This document shows, piece after piece, positions 1-8,482 of a stretch of DNA of 34,402 bases. The notes under the pieces are model-generated. The model was not told where the DNA came from, did no database searches, and saw only the letters and a program-made list of their open reading frames with translations. The stretch covers positions 1 through 34,402 of the IMG/VR virus record IMGVR_UViG_3300009164_000193. One strand, 5' to 3'. The DNA comes from a virus. The position numbers and the translations under genes are program-made. Position 1 is the first letter of the stretch. Each line of letters starts with the position of its first letter.

Positions 1-1256
1 ATTGCAATTGCACCAGACATTGTGCCACCAGTAAGATCTAGCTTTAATGCATTAGCAGTGTCTACATAGCCTTTAGTAGCAGCATCTCCAGTAAGTGTGG
101 GAGTACCTAATCCAGTAATTTTGAACGTACCCATTGCAATAGCACCAGCCATAGTACCACCAGCAAGTGCTAGTTTAGTTGCAAGGGAGTTGGTAACTGT
201 TGTAGAGAAACTTGCGTCATTACCTAAAGCAGCAGCAAGCTCATTAAGAGTGTCTAATGCACCGGGAGCAGAATTAACAAGATTGCTAATTGCAGTATCA
301 ACGTATGTTTTTGTAGCAGCATCTGCATTATTTGTTGGTGTTCCTAATCCGGTAATTTTAAACGTACCCATTGCAATAGCACCGGACATAGTGCCGCCGG
401 AAAGATTTAACTTAAGGTTATCAGCAGCATCAACGTATGTCTTTGTAGTAGCATCTGTACCATTAACTGGAGCAGAAAGCCCAGTGATTGTACCGGCAGA
501 GCCACTAGTCATATCTAATGTGCCATTAATGACTACATCATTAAAGGAAGAAGAGCCAACAGTGGCTGTTACGTTTCCAGCTAAATCACCAGTGACGTTA
601 CCACTAACAGCACCAGTATGTGTTCCGCTAGTGTTTCCAGTGACGTTACCAGTTAAAGCGCCAGTAAAGCCAGCAGTGGCTGTAATTGTAGTGCCTCTAA
701 CAGTTGTTGCTGTAGTAGCACCAATAGTAGTATTATTAATTGTTCCAGCACTAATTGCTGCTGAAGCAATAGTGGCAGCAGTATTTACTGTTAAATTAGC
801 AAATGTACCATCAGCAGCAGTTGTTGCTCCAATAGTGGTGTTGTTAATTGTACCGCCACTAATTGTTGCTGATGCCGCAGAAAGACTTGCTATTGTTGCT
901 GTGCCAGCAAGAAAAAGGTCTTTAAATTTAAGAGCACCAGTTCCTAAACTAAATACGTTGTCAGTAAGTGGATTTAAGACATTCTGAGCAAGTCTAACTT
1001 GTTCAGAAGCTGCGCTAGACACACTAACAAAGAAACCAAGTCTATTATTTACACTGTCTACTACAACTTTATTGCGAGCATTAGTATCAGAGATTAAAGA
1101 AACATAAGCCCCTTCAGCAGCAGTGCCATCATGCTTATGACCAGTTGCTTGAGCAAAAGCATCTCTAAGAGCATTATATTCATTGTTAATTGGTGCAGCA
1201 CGAACAATAGCTGAAGGCACTATACTTGCTGCGGATTGTCTTACATAACCAGCCAC
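1..1256 (-). CDS. Tail fibre-like protein, 3' end cut by the window
   Basis: Reading leftward from a GTG at 1256-1254, the frame stays open to the window edge, about 418 codons. AAGGAG lies 7 bases before the GTG. The N-terminus reads MAGYVRQSAAS, then a segment with GHKHDG that is common near the start of environmental phage tail fibres. From about residue 120 the protein is Ala/Thr/Gly/Asn-rich and repetitive, with units such as NLSGGTMSGAIAMGTFKITG followed by GTPT and a DAATKTYVD motif. Such repeats are known from fibres that fold as trimeric beta structures, and the C-terminus, not seen here, would carry receptor binding. It is the last visible gene of the minus-strand structural module, just after the nozzle-like gene. 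The repeats also leave a long antisense open frame at 97-987 that I do not accept as a gene. Function is inferred from composition and position. Confidence 0.75.
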   Translation of the reverse strand, partial: MAGYVRQSAASIVPSAIVRAAPINNEYNALRDAFAQATGHKHDGTAAEGAYVSLISDTNARNKVVVDSVNNRLGFFVSVSSAASEQVRLAQNVLNPLTDNVFSLGTGALKFKDLFLAGTATIASLSAASATISGGTINNTTIGATTAADGTFANLTVNTAATIASAAISAGTINNTTIGATTATTVRGTTITATAGFTGALTGNVTGNTSGTHTGAVSGNVTGDLAGNVTATVGSSSFNDVVINGTLDMTSGSAGTITGLSAPVNGTDATTKTYVDAADNLKLNLSGGTMSGAIAMGTFKITGLGTPTNNADAATKTYVDTAISNLVNSAPGALDTLNELAAALGNDASFSTTVTNSLATKLALAGGTMAGAIAMGTFKITGLGTPTLTGDAATKGYVDTANALKLDLTGGTMSGAIA

Positions 1257-1266
1257 GATGTTCTCC

Positions 1267-2832
1267 TTATCGCCTATCGTTCATTGAGAAATTCAAAACA
1301 AATCCTTGAATGGTGTGACTAGCACTAATGTCATTAGTCACATAAGAAAGTGCAATTGAAAAACCACTACCATTCATATTTGTTTTTCTTACTGGTGTTG
1401 GATTACCATCAAATATTGCTTCTGCGTCATATAAAGCTTCATTATAATAAGCAGCAGCACCCACAGTAGTAATGCTAAAATTAGAAGGATTCCATACTTC
1501 TACTCTGTCTGTTGTACCAAAATCATACGATACAGCAAAGACAATATTATTAAGTCCTTCACCCCTTAAAAATGTAGTTACATTATAAAAGTTTTTTCTT
1601 ACAGTGGGGTCTTCCATATAATAATATGGAGTTTGATAAACGCTTAATATTTCAGTATTATCAAAACTAGTACCGTCTTCTTGTAGAAAAACTTTACCAT
1701 CTGCATTTCCATGAATGGTAAATTCTTGAGAGTTTATATATCCACTGTCAGCACAAGTGGCCGGTATACCAAAAAGCAAACTATATTCAAAACCAAAACC
1801 AGCTTCTGTTTGTCTAATACCACCTAGTATACCATATGTGCCATCATCTGGAATAAAAAATCTAAATTGTGATTTTTTTCTAATTACTACAGAAGACAGA
1901 GTTTCAACATCAACAGCAGAAGTTATAAGTTCTTGTAAAATAGCATTAATAGTAGATTGAATTCTTTTAGAAATAGTTTGAAGTTCTACACCGTCGTTAT
2001 TAGCAGTACCAGAGATTGGTCTAAATCCATCTGGCCCTAAAAATAAAAGATTGCCGCCAAGTTCAAGAACACTATCTGGTACTACACAACCTAAATTCTT
2101 TGTTACTTCTACAAGCATAAAGTCAGTGATGCTTGTACCAGTAATTTTTTTAATTATATTTTTACCAAATACATACAAGTCATCTCTAAACTGTTTAAGT
2201 TGTACAATATCAAAGCCAACATTAATAACTCCAGAGCCATTAGCTGGACTATAGTTAGTTTCATCAAGAGGAGAAGAAAAGTAAAGATTGTATGGGTCTG
2301 TTGGGTCGCCACCTAAAAACATGTGGTTTTTAAATTCAGCAGCATACTTAGGAGAATTTGGAGCGTTAGTATCTGTTATTTGTGTATATGTTGTGCCGTC
2401 ATAAATGGCAGCAGGATTAATACCGTCTACCAGTAATACTTTTTTAGAGGCCCATGTATATTTTATAAATCTTACTTTCTTTACACCCGTCATTGTCACT
2501 GTGCCGGGAGTAGTAATTGCAGACCATGTACTGCTAGAGTTTACCCATTTATAAAAATAATTTGTACCTGCTGAAGGAGCGCGACAAGCAAAAATGCTGT
2601 CATTTAGTCCCTCAATAACTGCTACTCCTAATACCTTTCCAGTGCCGGTTACAGTGCCGTAAGCATTAGAATATCCGCTAATACGCCTATATCCACCACC
2701 ACTAATAGATGGTTCATAATTAATAAGTTGTATTGCGCTACCGGGAGCAACTTCTGGCTGAGCAAGTAAATCCCTGTTGGTATCTAACCCACCAACACAA
2801 TTCACTTTAAACCCACTGATTCTATCAGCCAC
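1267..2832 (-). CDS. Putative tail nozzle / P22 gp10-like virion protein
   Basis: 521 residues. The N-terminus reads FKVNCVGGLDTNRD, followed by a segment containing INYEPSISGGGYRRISGY. An opening of this kind, where a virion protein lists its gene's target and then repeats beta-strand segments, is typical of proteins that build the lower part of the podovirus tail tube. The body is rich in Gly, Thr, Asn and aromatic residues with no membrane segment, as expected for beta-propeller-like tail proteins. It directly follows the adaptor gene: its ATG at 2832 shares a base with that gene's stop. The adaptor then nozzle then fibre order matches podoviruses of the P22/SU10 plan. The assignment rests on context and overall character more than on a diagnostic motif; a generic tail protein is the alternative. 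Confidence 0.55.
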   Translation of the reverse strand: MADRISGFKVNCVGGLDTNRDLLAQPEVAPGSAIQLINYEPSISGGGYRRISGYSNAYGTVTGTGKVLGVAVIEGLNDSIFACRAPSAGTNYFYKWVNSSSTWSAITTPGTVTMTGVKKVRFIKYTWASKKVLLVDGINPAAIYDGTTYTQITDTNAPNSPKYAAEFKNHMFLGGDPTDPYNLYFSSPLDETNYSPANGSGVINVGFDIVQLKQFRDDLYVFGKNIIKKITGTSITDFMLVEVTKNLGCVVPDSVLELGGNLLFLGPDGFRPISGTANNDGVELQTISKRIQSTINAILQELITSAVDVETLSSVVIRKKSQFRFFIPDDGTYGILGGIRQTEAGFGFEYSLLFGIPATCADSGYINSQEFTIHGNADGKVFLQEDGTSFDNTEILSVYQTPYYYMEDPTVRKNFYNVTTFLRGEGLNNIVFAVSYDFGTTDRVEVWNPSNFSITTVGAAAYYNEALYDAEAIFDGNPTPVRKTNMNGSGFSIALSYVTNDISASHTIQGFVLNFSMNDRR

Positions 2833-3542
2833 TACATCACCCTAAGAGAGACATACGATCTTGTAATAGCGGTAGATTGTACACTAATTGGTTCATCAAG
2901 AAGAAGTCTTCTCATAGATCTAATTCCTTGATCAAACTTTTCAGCATGGATGTTAGCACTTTGTTCATTAGATCTAAATAACATCATGTATGCCATTGCA
3001 CCATCAATAATAACATTCTTAAATCTATCTGGAATTATACAAACATCTGTATAAAGCACTAAATCATCAGGAAAAGACCAGTATTTATATTCCACTTCAT
3101 ATGGATTTAAAGGAAGAGGACTTACACCAAATTTGCTTTCTTGTGTTTGATAGACATAAACTGGAGGAGCGTAGCCGCCAGTGCCAGCATTGTCATCTAT
3201 AGGTCTACGTTGTTCTGTGTAGTAATCAAATGTAATAAGTTTAAGCTTGCCGGGACTGTTGTTATATGTTGTAGATTTTTTTAAATAAAAGCTGTCCCAA
3301 TCAACGCTAGAAGTTGCTGTTGGAAAAGCATAAGTGCCTGTTCCAACAGTTAATGTTTGTGTGTATGTTACAAGTGTAAACGGCCATTCTTGAGCAGAAT
3401 GAAGAATTTCCCTAATAGCTGAATTAATAGCGTCTTTAGCCAATGCTTGAATATTTTTAGCATTAGCTAAGTCTGTACTATCCATTGTTACTTCGTTAAG
3501 TCTACGAAGCAATTCATTAGTTAGAGAAAGATAGGTAGCCAT
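2832..3542 (-). CDS. Head-tail adaptor protein, SU10 adaptor-like
   Basis: 236 residues. The start, MATYLSLTNELLRRLNEV, is the helical opening usual in phage adaptor proteins of the SU10 type, which form a ring between the portal and the tail nozzle. An early helical region (to about residue 50, with AINSAIREILHS) is followed by a beta-rich middle with YKYWSFPDDL, and a helical end with MAYMMLFRSNEQSANIH, matching the usual adaptor plan. It sits between the capsid genes and the nozzle-like gene. A terminator-like hairpin precedes it, so it may depend on read-through or on its own promoter. Only a weak ribosome binding site is visible. Family assignment is from recognition of the pattern; no search was run. 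Confidence 0.72.
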   Translation of the reverse strand: MATYLSLTNELLRRLNEVTMDSTDLANAKNIQALAKDAINSAIREILHSAQEWPFTLVTYTQTLTVGTGTYAFPTATSSVDWDSFYLKKSTTYNNSPGKLKLITFDYYTEQRRPIDDNAGTGGYAPPVYVYQTQESKFGVSPLPLNPYEVEYKYWSFPDDLVLYTDVCIIPDRFKNVIIDGAMAYMMLFRSNEQSANIHAEKFDQGIRSMRRLLLDEPISVQSTAITRSYVSLRVM

Positions 3543-3550
3543 AACACCCT

Positions 3551-3590
3551 ACAAAAATAAAGGGGCAACACCATTTCTGATGCTGCCCCT
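3551..3590 (-). terminator. Intrinsic terminator after the capsid genes
   Basis: On the minus strand, 3590-3579 pairs with 3572-3561 in a 12-bp stem (two G-U pairs, core AGGGGCA/TGCCCCT) around a 6-nt AGAAAT loop. TTATTTTTGT follows directly. It lies just past the stop of the putative decoration gene and before the adaptor gene, so it would end or thin capsid transcripts. It is the best intrinsic terminator in the minus-strand module. Confidence 0.85.
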
Positions 3591-3604
3591 GTTACTAGCT
3601 TACA

Positions 3605-4105
3605 TTAAGCAAGCTGATCGCGGTCAACTGACAGACCCAAGATTTCTCTACGGTCTTGAACATCGCAAATAACAGCGAAGACGCGGATCTTACCTACACT
3701 TAGCGTGGTGGTTTCAGTAACCAACAGCAAGTCCAAGGTGTCAGCAGCTTTAGTCACAATAGGATAACCGGCAGTAGCTGGGGTGGCATAGTCACCCACA
3801 GCAAGAGAGCCAGTCACACCAAAAGCAGACACATAAGCAGCAGCCGTTACACCAGTAACACCCAAGCTCACCGTGCAGTTACCCGTTACAGCACTGATAA
3901 TTTCAAAGCCAGCAGACAGCACAACGGATTGTGCAGGAATCTGAAGAGCTTCGATCACATCAGCAGCAGCCAAAGCACTGCCTTTTGCCGTAACAGCAGC
4001 AGCCAAATCAATGACGTTTTCTACAACATAAGGCATTTGACGAATACCGCGTGAAGGATGCGTACCTGCTCCAACGGCATTTGAGAGAGTGGAAATCGTT
4101 GCCAT
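3605..4105 (-). CDS. Putative head decoration or capsid-associated protein
   Basis: 166 residues, starting 15 bases after AAGGAG in the sequence context AAGGAGAACATAAATG, directly downstream of the major capsid gene and ahead of the terminator. Composition is Ala/Val/Thr-rich with short beta-prone runs (for example ADTLDLLLVTETTTLSVGKI at about 120-140). No cysteine pattern or membrane segment suggests an enzyme. Small genes at this site in phage genomes often encode decoration or capsid-stabilising proteins, and sharing the highly expressed capsid transcript supports that. I recognise no diagnostic family motif, so the role is inferred from position, size and composition. Confidence 0.5.
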   Translation of the reverse strand: MATISTLSNAVGAGTHPSRGIRQMPYVVENVIDLAAAVTAKGSALAAADVIEALQIPAQSVVLSAGFEIISAVTGNCTVSLGVTGVTAAAYVSAFGVTGSLAVGDYATPATAGYPIVTKAADTLDLLLVTETTTLSVGKIRVFAVICDVQDRREILGLSVDRDQLA

Positions 4106-4116
4106 TTATGTTCTCC

Positions 4117-5187
4117 TTAAGCAGCGTTATACTTAGCAGTGACAATGCCTTCAGGACGCAAAATCTTGCGACCATAAAGATGCATACCACGCACAATGTC
4201 AGCAAAGCTGTCAGGATCACGATAGGTTTCAGTCTTGGTGATTTGCTGAGCAGTTGCAATAGCACTGTCATGACCAGCAACCATTACACCAAAGTTGGAG
4301 TTTTGGTTAGCAGTACCCGTAGTGGCTGGACCCGTTCCCAATTTAGGAAGGTTATTAGAAACATATACACGGAAGCCGTGCAGATTGTTAATAATCAAAC
4401 CATTTTGTAGACCTTCTCCACCAAACAAGCCATTCAAAAGACGGCTATCTTCGTCTTTAAGAAGCTCAACAAACACTGGATCAACAACAAGCCAGCGCCC
4501 TTGCGTGTCAACAAACTGTTGATCAAGCAGACGGCTCATCCGTGCAATAACTTGCAATGGAGTTGCGGTTGAAGTAGAAGCAGCAGTAGCTCCGGGCAAA
4601 CGTGGTGACAATGGGATTGAATGGTCGCCAGCAGAAGCAGTGGTAATGTTACCAAAGTCGCTTTTCTTCAATTTCATTGTTGAAAGCAATTCGTCTGAGC
4701 CAGCAGTGGTAATTGCTTTAGTACCGGGATAAGTGGTGCGAGCAGTGTCAGGATTGACATGCTTAGCAGACTGGTAGTAACCCGACAAATAGCCAAGAAC
4801 GTCTTGGTCATACTGGTCACGCAAACGATAGGCTGCACGATCAGAAGCCATTTGCATGAAATTAACATGCGAATGTGCTGCTTCAATATCGTCAATCTTG
4901 AATGCGTAGTAGTTAGCTTGGTCAACAACCAGCGTAAAGTCTTCGTCAGTTAGGTCTTGTGCAGTAATTTGCGTACCGCGAGCATACGTCGTGACAGAAA
5001 CTTCTGGTTCTTTGATGATTTTAACGCTATCGCCCATGTTAGCGATTTCGCCAAAATAATCACTGTTGGTGATGTCTTCAACAGTCGAAGCTTTGCGGAA
5101 CGCAAGCTGGACTTTTTTACTGTAGATTACAGGACTAAAATTACCATTAGGTAGGTTATTATATCCTGTGGCCTTTGGAAATGCCAT
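4117..5187 (-). CDS. Major capsid protein
   Basis: 356 residues, of the length usual for an HK97-fold coat protein without a protease domain. The N-terminus (MAFPKATGYNNLPNGNFSPV) leads into YSKKVQLAFRKASTVEDITN, a motif seen in many podovirus coat proteins. A central segment has DQANYYAFKIDDIE, and the C-terminal end has a loop with YRDPDSFADIVRG and HLYGRKILRPEG. It follows the scaffold gene and precedes the putative decoration gene, the standard head-assembly order. AGGAG lies 9 bases before the ATG. A 218-bp spacer with three inverted repeats precedes it, so expression is probably set separately from the scaffold. The capsid call is confident; the subfamily is not. Confidence 0.9.
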   Translation of the reverse strand: MAFPKATGYNNLPNGNFSPVIYSKKVQLAFRKASTVEDITNSDYFGEIANMGDSVKIIKEPEVSVTTYARGTQITAQDLTDEDFTLVVDQANYYAFKIDDIEAAHSHVNFMQMASDRAAYRLRDQYDQDVLGYLSGYYQSAKHVNPDTARTTYPGTKAITTAGSDELLSTMKLKKSDFGNITTASAGDHSIPLSPRLPGATAASTSTATPLQVIARMSRLLDQQFVDTQGRWLVVDPVFVELLKDEDSRLLNGLFGGEGLQNGLIINNLHGFRVYVSNNLPKLGTGPATTGTANQNSNFGVMVAGHDSAIATAQQITKTETYRDPDSFADIVRGMHLYGRKILRPEGIVTAKYNAA

Positions 5188-5405
5188 GATAGTTCTCCTA
5201 TAGTGTAGGCATAAATTAATACGCTCAACTTTCTACAGGGGCTGTGTTATCTAGGTGTAACGCTAAAGCGTTAGGCTAGAAAAGAACAGGTGTCTCTGAA
5301 TTTTGTTTTGTGCGTTGTACAAATAACGTAACTGAAGGTAGGTAAACCGGCTCCAGTTACGTTGATGAAAAGAGATATAACAATATTTTGTTGTTATGTC
5401 AATAC
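5188..5405 (-). promoter_or_regulatory. Capsid gene leader with stacked hairpins
   Basis: This spacer, scaffold stop to capsid start, holds three inverted repeats. 5377-5383/5391-5397 (ATAACAA/TTGTTAT) is followed on the minus strand by ATATCTCTTTT and may be a weak terminator for the scaffold transcript. 5325-5334/5354-5363 is a perfect 10-bp pair, AACGTAACTG/CAGTTACGTT, with a 19-nt loop. 5258-5264/5267-5273 (TAACGCT/AGCGTTA, 2-nt loop) is flanked by matching CTAG arms at 5251-5254 and 5276-5279. Just before the capsid start the minus strand reads CACTATAGGAG, matching the 3' half of a T7-class promoter, but the other half does not match. A dedicated capsid promoter or RNA-processing site is plausible, not shown. 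Confidence 0.5.
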
Positions 5406-6254
5406 TTAACGAGCCGCTCCGCTCAAATCATATACAAATTTACCAGAAGCTTGTGCTTTTTGAATATCTTCCATAGCAGCTTCAAATTGCTTAGAAGACA
5501 TTTTAGCCACTTGAGATTCGTAAATAACTCCTTCAAGACTGCTCTCATCTGGAGTTGATCTATTTCCTCTAGTAACTATACTTTTAGCCGCTTCTTTGTA
5601 GTCAGATGTTTTTTTCTTGCCTATGCCCTTGTCTGCTTTGTACAAGTCAATAGCTCTGGCAGCAGAGCGAGCGTCGTTATCATTATCATAAAGAGCATTT
5701 TGAATCCATTGTGGTTGTTCCTCTACCCATGTATGAAAATCATCTGAATTACGAATGTTATCAAAGTCTGGGTGGAGTTTCATAAGCTCCATTTCTGCTT
5801 TGCTTCTAACTGTTTCTTTTTCTCTTTCATCCAAAGCGCGAAGACGTTCTTCAATGCTGGCAGATTGTTCTTTAGCTTTTTTAATTGCAATGGTTTCTAC
5901 AATTTTAGCTACGTCTGGATATGTTTCTGCCCAAGCAGCAAGTTCTTCTTCACTTTTAGGAAGTTGAATTTGTTGTTCAGTTGATTGTTGAAGTTGTTTA
6001 TTTAAGTCATCAATTTGACGCTTAAGTTTGTTTTCTTGTTCTTGAGCATGTCTACGAAGATCGCCATAACGCTTCTTAAATGTTTTTTCTTCAGCGTCTT
6101 GTGGCTCTTGTTCTTGCTCTTCTTGTTCTGGAACATTTCCTTTTTCCAAAACAGCAATTTCTGCTTCTTCTTGTTCAATGCGTTCTTTATTGGCATTTCT
6201 TTTACCAAATGCGGAAGCAACTGTTTTCTGTTCTTGTTCGATTACCATTTCCAT
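5406..6254 (-). CDS. Scaffolding protein
   Basis: 282 residues, strongly acidic and charged. The first ~80 residues are Glu/Gln-rich (for example NVPEQEEQEQEPQDAEEKTF at about 55-74). A predicted coiled coil follows with many Lys/Glu heptads (LKRQIDDLNKQLQQSTEQQI). The middle has the pattern ETYPDVAKIVETIAIKKAKE, often seen in phage scaffolds, and then a helical segment with MELMKLHPDFDNI. Scaffolds guide procapsid assembly and leave the mature head. The position directly before the capsid gene fits. A possible pseudoknot (6295-6340) lies 41 bases before its ATG. Identification is by composition and context, which are strong for this role. Confidence 0.85.
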   Translation of the reverse strand: MEMVIEQEQKTVASAFGKRNANKERIEQEEAEIAVLEKGNVPEQEEQEQEPQDAEEKTFKKRYGDLRRHAQEQENKLKRQIDDLNKQLQQSTEQQIQLPKSEEELAAWAETYPDVAKIVETIAIKKAKEQSASIEERLRALDEREKETVRSKAEMELMKLHPDFDNIRNSDDFHTWVEEQPQWIQNALYDNDNDARSAARAIDLYKADKGIGKKKTSDYKEAAKSIVTRGNRSTPDESSLEGVIYESQVAKMSSKQFEAAMEDIQKAQASGKFVYDLSGAAR

Positions 6255-6294
6255 AAAAGTCCTTAAAGTTGGGCTGCACTTGCAGGTCGCAAAT

Positions 6295-6340
6295 GACGAA
6301 GATTATTATTAAACATTTAACTGGCTTCGTCAACAGTTAA
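6295..6340 (-). other. Candidate H-type RNA pseudoknot overlapping a stop codon
   Basis: On the minus strand, TTAACTG (6340-6334), TT, GACGAAG (6331-6325), C, CAGTTAA (6323-6317), a 15-nt AU-rich loop, CTTCGTC (6301-6295). Stem 1 pairs TTAACTG with CAGTTAA (7 bp); stem 2 pairs GACGAAG with CTTCGTC (7 bp). The order is S1-L1(2 nt)-S2-1 nt-S1'-L3(15 nt)-S2', the classical H-type geometry, with loop lengths suited to 7-bp stems. The upstream gene's TAA stop (6339-6337) lies inside the first stem. It could affect ribosome transit, termination or scaffold initiation. Confidence 0.5.
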
Positions 6341-8121
6341 ATTGATTTGTATCCAGTAGGTACAGGTAGTAAAGATGTTTGGTTAATGTAGGGAATGTAT
6401 GTAGTGAGTCCTCCTTCATTTTGCATTTTTTGCATTCTAAACCCTTTAATTGGGGCGTTTGCATAAGTTGCTTTTGCTGAAGATGTTGGAGTAGTTATTG
6501 TTTTGTTTGTAGAATCTAAAGCTGAACCAGCCGCAGCTACACCTGCAACTGCTGTTCCAATTTTTACAATGTTTTCTCCAGAGATAGTAGCTTTTGAAGA
6601 AGGAGTACCAAGTATATTAGATGTAGTTTCATTTAATTGAGAAGTGCCTAAAGTTCCTCCCAATCCTTTATTTACACCAGTAACATCCAAAGTTGCTACA
6701 TTACCAATAGACGTATTTCCCATAATATTAGAAGCGCCACTACCAATTTCTCCCAACATTCCACCGTATGTGTTGGTAGCACCTAAATCAGTAACATTAC
6801 CAAGAGTTGTATTTCCCATAATATTACTTACACCACTTCCGACATCTCCCAACATTCCTTCTTGTGTAGTTGGTGTAAACGTAGAGGCAGTAGTTGTTTT
6901 TCCCGGCATAAAAGCTTCTTTACTAAAGGGTTCAAACAATTCATTTGTTTGATCATTTATAGAAGAAACAGTAGTAGTTCCTGCACCAGTAAGAGCCGCA
7001 TTTGTTTGATCGTTTACAGTAGTAATTTTACTAAGGGGATTATCAACTGCAAATGTTTCTACACCTAACGCTTTAGCTAAAGCATCTGTATTTTCAGGAG
7101 CAGATGTTAAAGTTGTTGGTGTTATTTCAAATGAACTTTTAAAAGGATTTACTTCTTCAATTGGAGCAGCACCAGCACTTCCTGTACCAATAGGGGCTTT
7201 TGCCGTGTATCCTTTAAAAGCTCCTCCTAACGCACCCAAAGTGACATCTTGATCGCCAGCTACAGCACCCAATGCTCCTTGAAGACTACCTGCTAATGTG
7301 TCTGCTACTTTTCCACTAACTCCTGTAATTGATTCAAAAAGTTTACCAGCATCTGTTTTAGAAACAAAAGGACTAACATCCGGGCCTAATCCTTGTAAAG
7401 CCAAATCTTGTTGAGCCAAATTAGCAGAATTAGCAATATCTGCAAATTCACTAATACCAAAAGTTACAGCAGAAGGGGCAACAGCTTTTAACACATCGCT
7501 AAAATTATTAATGTTACCAGCAAGGCTTTGCATACCAAGATTAAGAGCAGCAGAACCAACGGCTTCAGCAGCAGCAGCACTGGCTCCCGCGCCTAGCATA
7601 CTTCCCCCCACAGCCGCCCCAGCACCAGTAGCTATTAATGCAACAGCAAGAATAGGCATAATAGGAGCTATTGCTTCTTGAAAAGCCCCAAATCCAGATT
7701 TATTGTAACTTTGTATTGGTAAAACAATAGAACTACCGTCTGCTTGTTTTATTGCTTGTAAATTATATTCAGAATACCCGTCGCCTCTTCCTTCAGAAGC
7801 AAATTTATAACCGGGAATTACTTGATCTGTTTTTTTATTAAAATATTCTGGTACTGTTTCTTCGGGGATGTAAGTATAGGATTCATCGCTTCCTGATGCA
7901 TATCCCGGTTTTATTGCGTCTCTCACACCAATATCTCTTAAATCAGATACACCATAATTTGTAGCTAAAGCAGTGGCAATATTTGTAATGTGTGTATCAG
8001 CATCTAATGGTGATCTATTTTTATAAATGTCAGTACCGGCTTTTGTGCCAATAGCTTGCAAACCCCCAAGCTGAGCGCGAAGGGTGTCAATATTCTTTTG
8101 AATATCTACATTATTACTCAT
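6337..8121 (-). CDS. Putative internal virion (ejection) protein
   Basis: 594 residues. No catalytic family recognised. Residues ~145-190 form a long hydrophobic Ala/Gly run (PIMPILAVALIATGAGAAVG, then a second such stretch), able to span or disturb a membrane. The C-terminal half is Thr/Ser/Gly-rich with an imperfect ~30-residue tandem repeat beginning GMLGDVGSGVSNIMGN and GMLGEIGSGASNIMGN. A shorter repeat, NDQTN, occurs twice before it. It lies between the portal-side small genes and the scaffold. In podoviruses proteins at this site that mix hydrophobic and repeat segments can be ejection proteins that help DNA cross the cell envelope. That role is inferred; the hydrophobic run and repeats are seen directly. 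It overlaps the upstream gene by 8 bases. Confidence 0.5.
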   Translation of the reverse strand: MSNNVDIQKNIDTLRAQLGGLQAIGTKAGTDIYKNRSPLDADTHITNIATALATNYGVSDLRDIGVRDAIKPGYASGSDESYTYIPEETVPEYFNKKTDQVIPGYKFASEGRGDGYSEYNLQAIKQADGSSIVLPIQSYNKSGFGAFQEAIAPIMPILAVALIATGAGAAVGGSMLGAGASAAAAEAVGSAALNLGMQSLAGNINNFSDVLKAVAPSAVTFGISEFADIANSANLAQQDLALQGLGPDVSPFVSKTDAGKLFESITGVSGKVADTLAGSLQGALGAVAGDQDVTLGALGGAFKGYTAKAPIGTGSAGAAPIEEVNPFKSSFEITPTTLTSAPENTDALAKALGVETFAVDNPLSKITTVNDQTNAALTGAGTTTVSSINDQTNELFEPFSKEAFMPGKTTTASTFTPTTQEGMLGDVGSGVSNIMGNTTLGNVTDLGATNTYGGMLGEIGSGASNIMGNTSIGNVATLDVTGVNKGLGGTLGTSQLNETTSNILGTPSSKATISGENIVKIGTAVAGVAAAGSALDSTNKTITTPTSSAKATYANAPIKGFRMQKMQNEGGLTTYIPYINQTSLLPVPTGYKSI

Positions 8122-8482
8122 TGTTTAAAACCTTATCCACTTCAGAAGAAAACATTTCATCATCCATTTCTTCTTCTCCATGTAAAGCTTCTGGATTATC
8201 CACTTCATCAGAATTACCCATTTGACCGATATCGTTCATGCGCTGCAACCCTCTCTTTGCCATGTCACGAATTTCCATTAGTTTTTCTAAACCAATGTAA
8301 CGAACAACATCAGCAGGAAATACAAACTCCCCTTCGCTAAGTTTTGCATCAACATCATCTCTCACTTCTTTTTGAAGAGCGCCGGGAGGAACATCATTAC
8401 CACTGGTTTTATCTACAGTACCACCATCTTGTTTAAGACCACCAGCTTTAAAAAGATTTTTGCTTTGTTTAATTGCATCCAT
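8114..8482 (-). CDS. Conserved phage protein with EGEFVFPADVVRY motif
   Basis: 122 residues. The core has DAKLSEGEFVFPADVVRYIG followed by LEKLMEIRDMAKRGLQRM, a combination I recognise from small genes next to portal and scaffold genes in many environmental podoviruses; no experimental role is known to me. The N-terminus is Lys/Gly-rich (KAGGLKQDGGTVDK), resembling the KGG-V motif in other small genes of this module, and the C-terminus is strongly acidic. It overlaps the preceding 71-aa gene by 14 bases and the following gene by 8, so all three are probably translationally coupled. A head-completion or structural role is plausible. Confidence 0.6.
   Translation of the reverse strand: MDAIKQSKNLFKAGGLKQDGGTVDKTSGNDVPPGALQKEVRDDVDAKLSEGEFVFPADVVRYIGLEKLMEIRDMAKRGLQRMNDIGQMGNSDEVDNPEALHGEEEMDDEMFSSEVDKVLNNE

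Noticed and set aside
97-987. Long open frame on the plus strand opposite the tail fibre
   Set aside because: It is a consequence of the repetitive, Ala/Thr-rich fibre codons. The product is a low-complexity Val/Pro/Ala string, there is no ribosome site, and the minus-strand frame is a recognisable fibre with a good start.
5188-5210. Firm T7-type promoter before the capsid gene
   Set aside because: Only the CACTATAGG half matches; the recognition half differs at most positions and no phage RNA polymerase is in the window.
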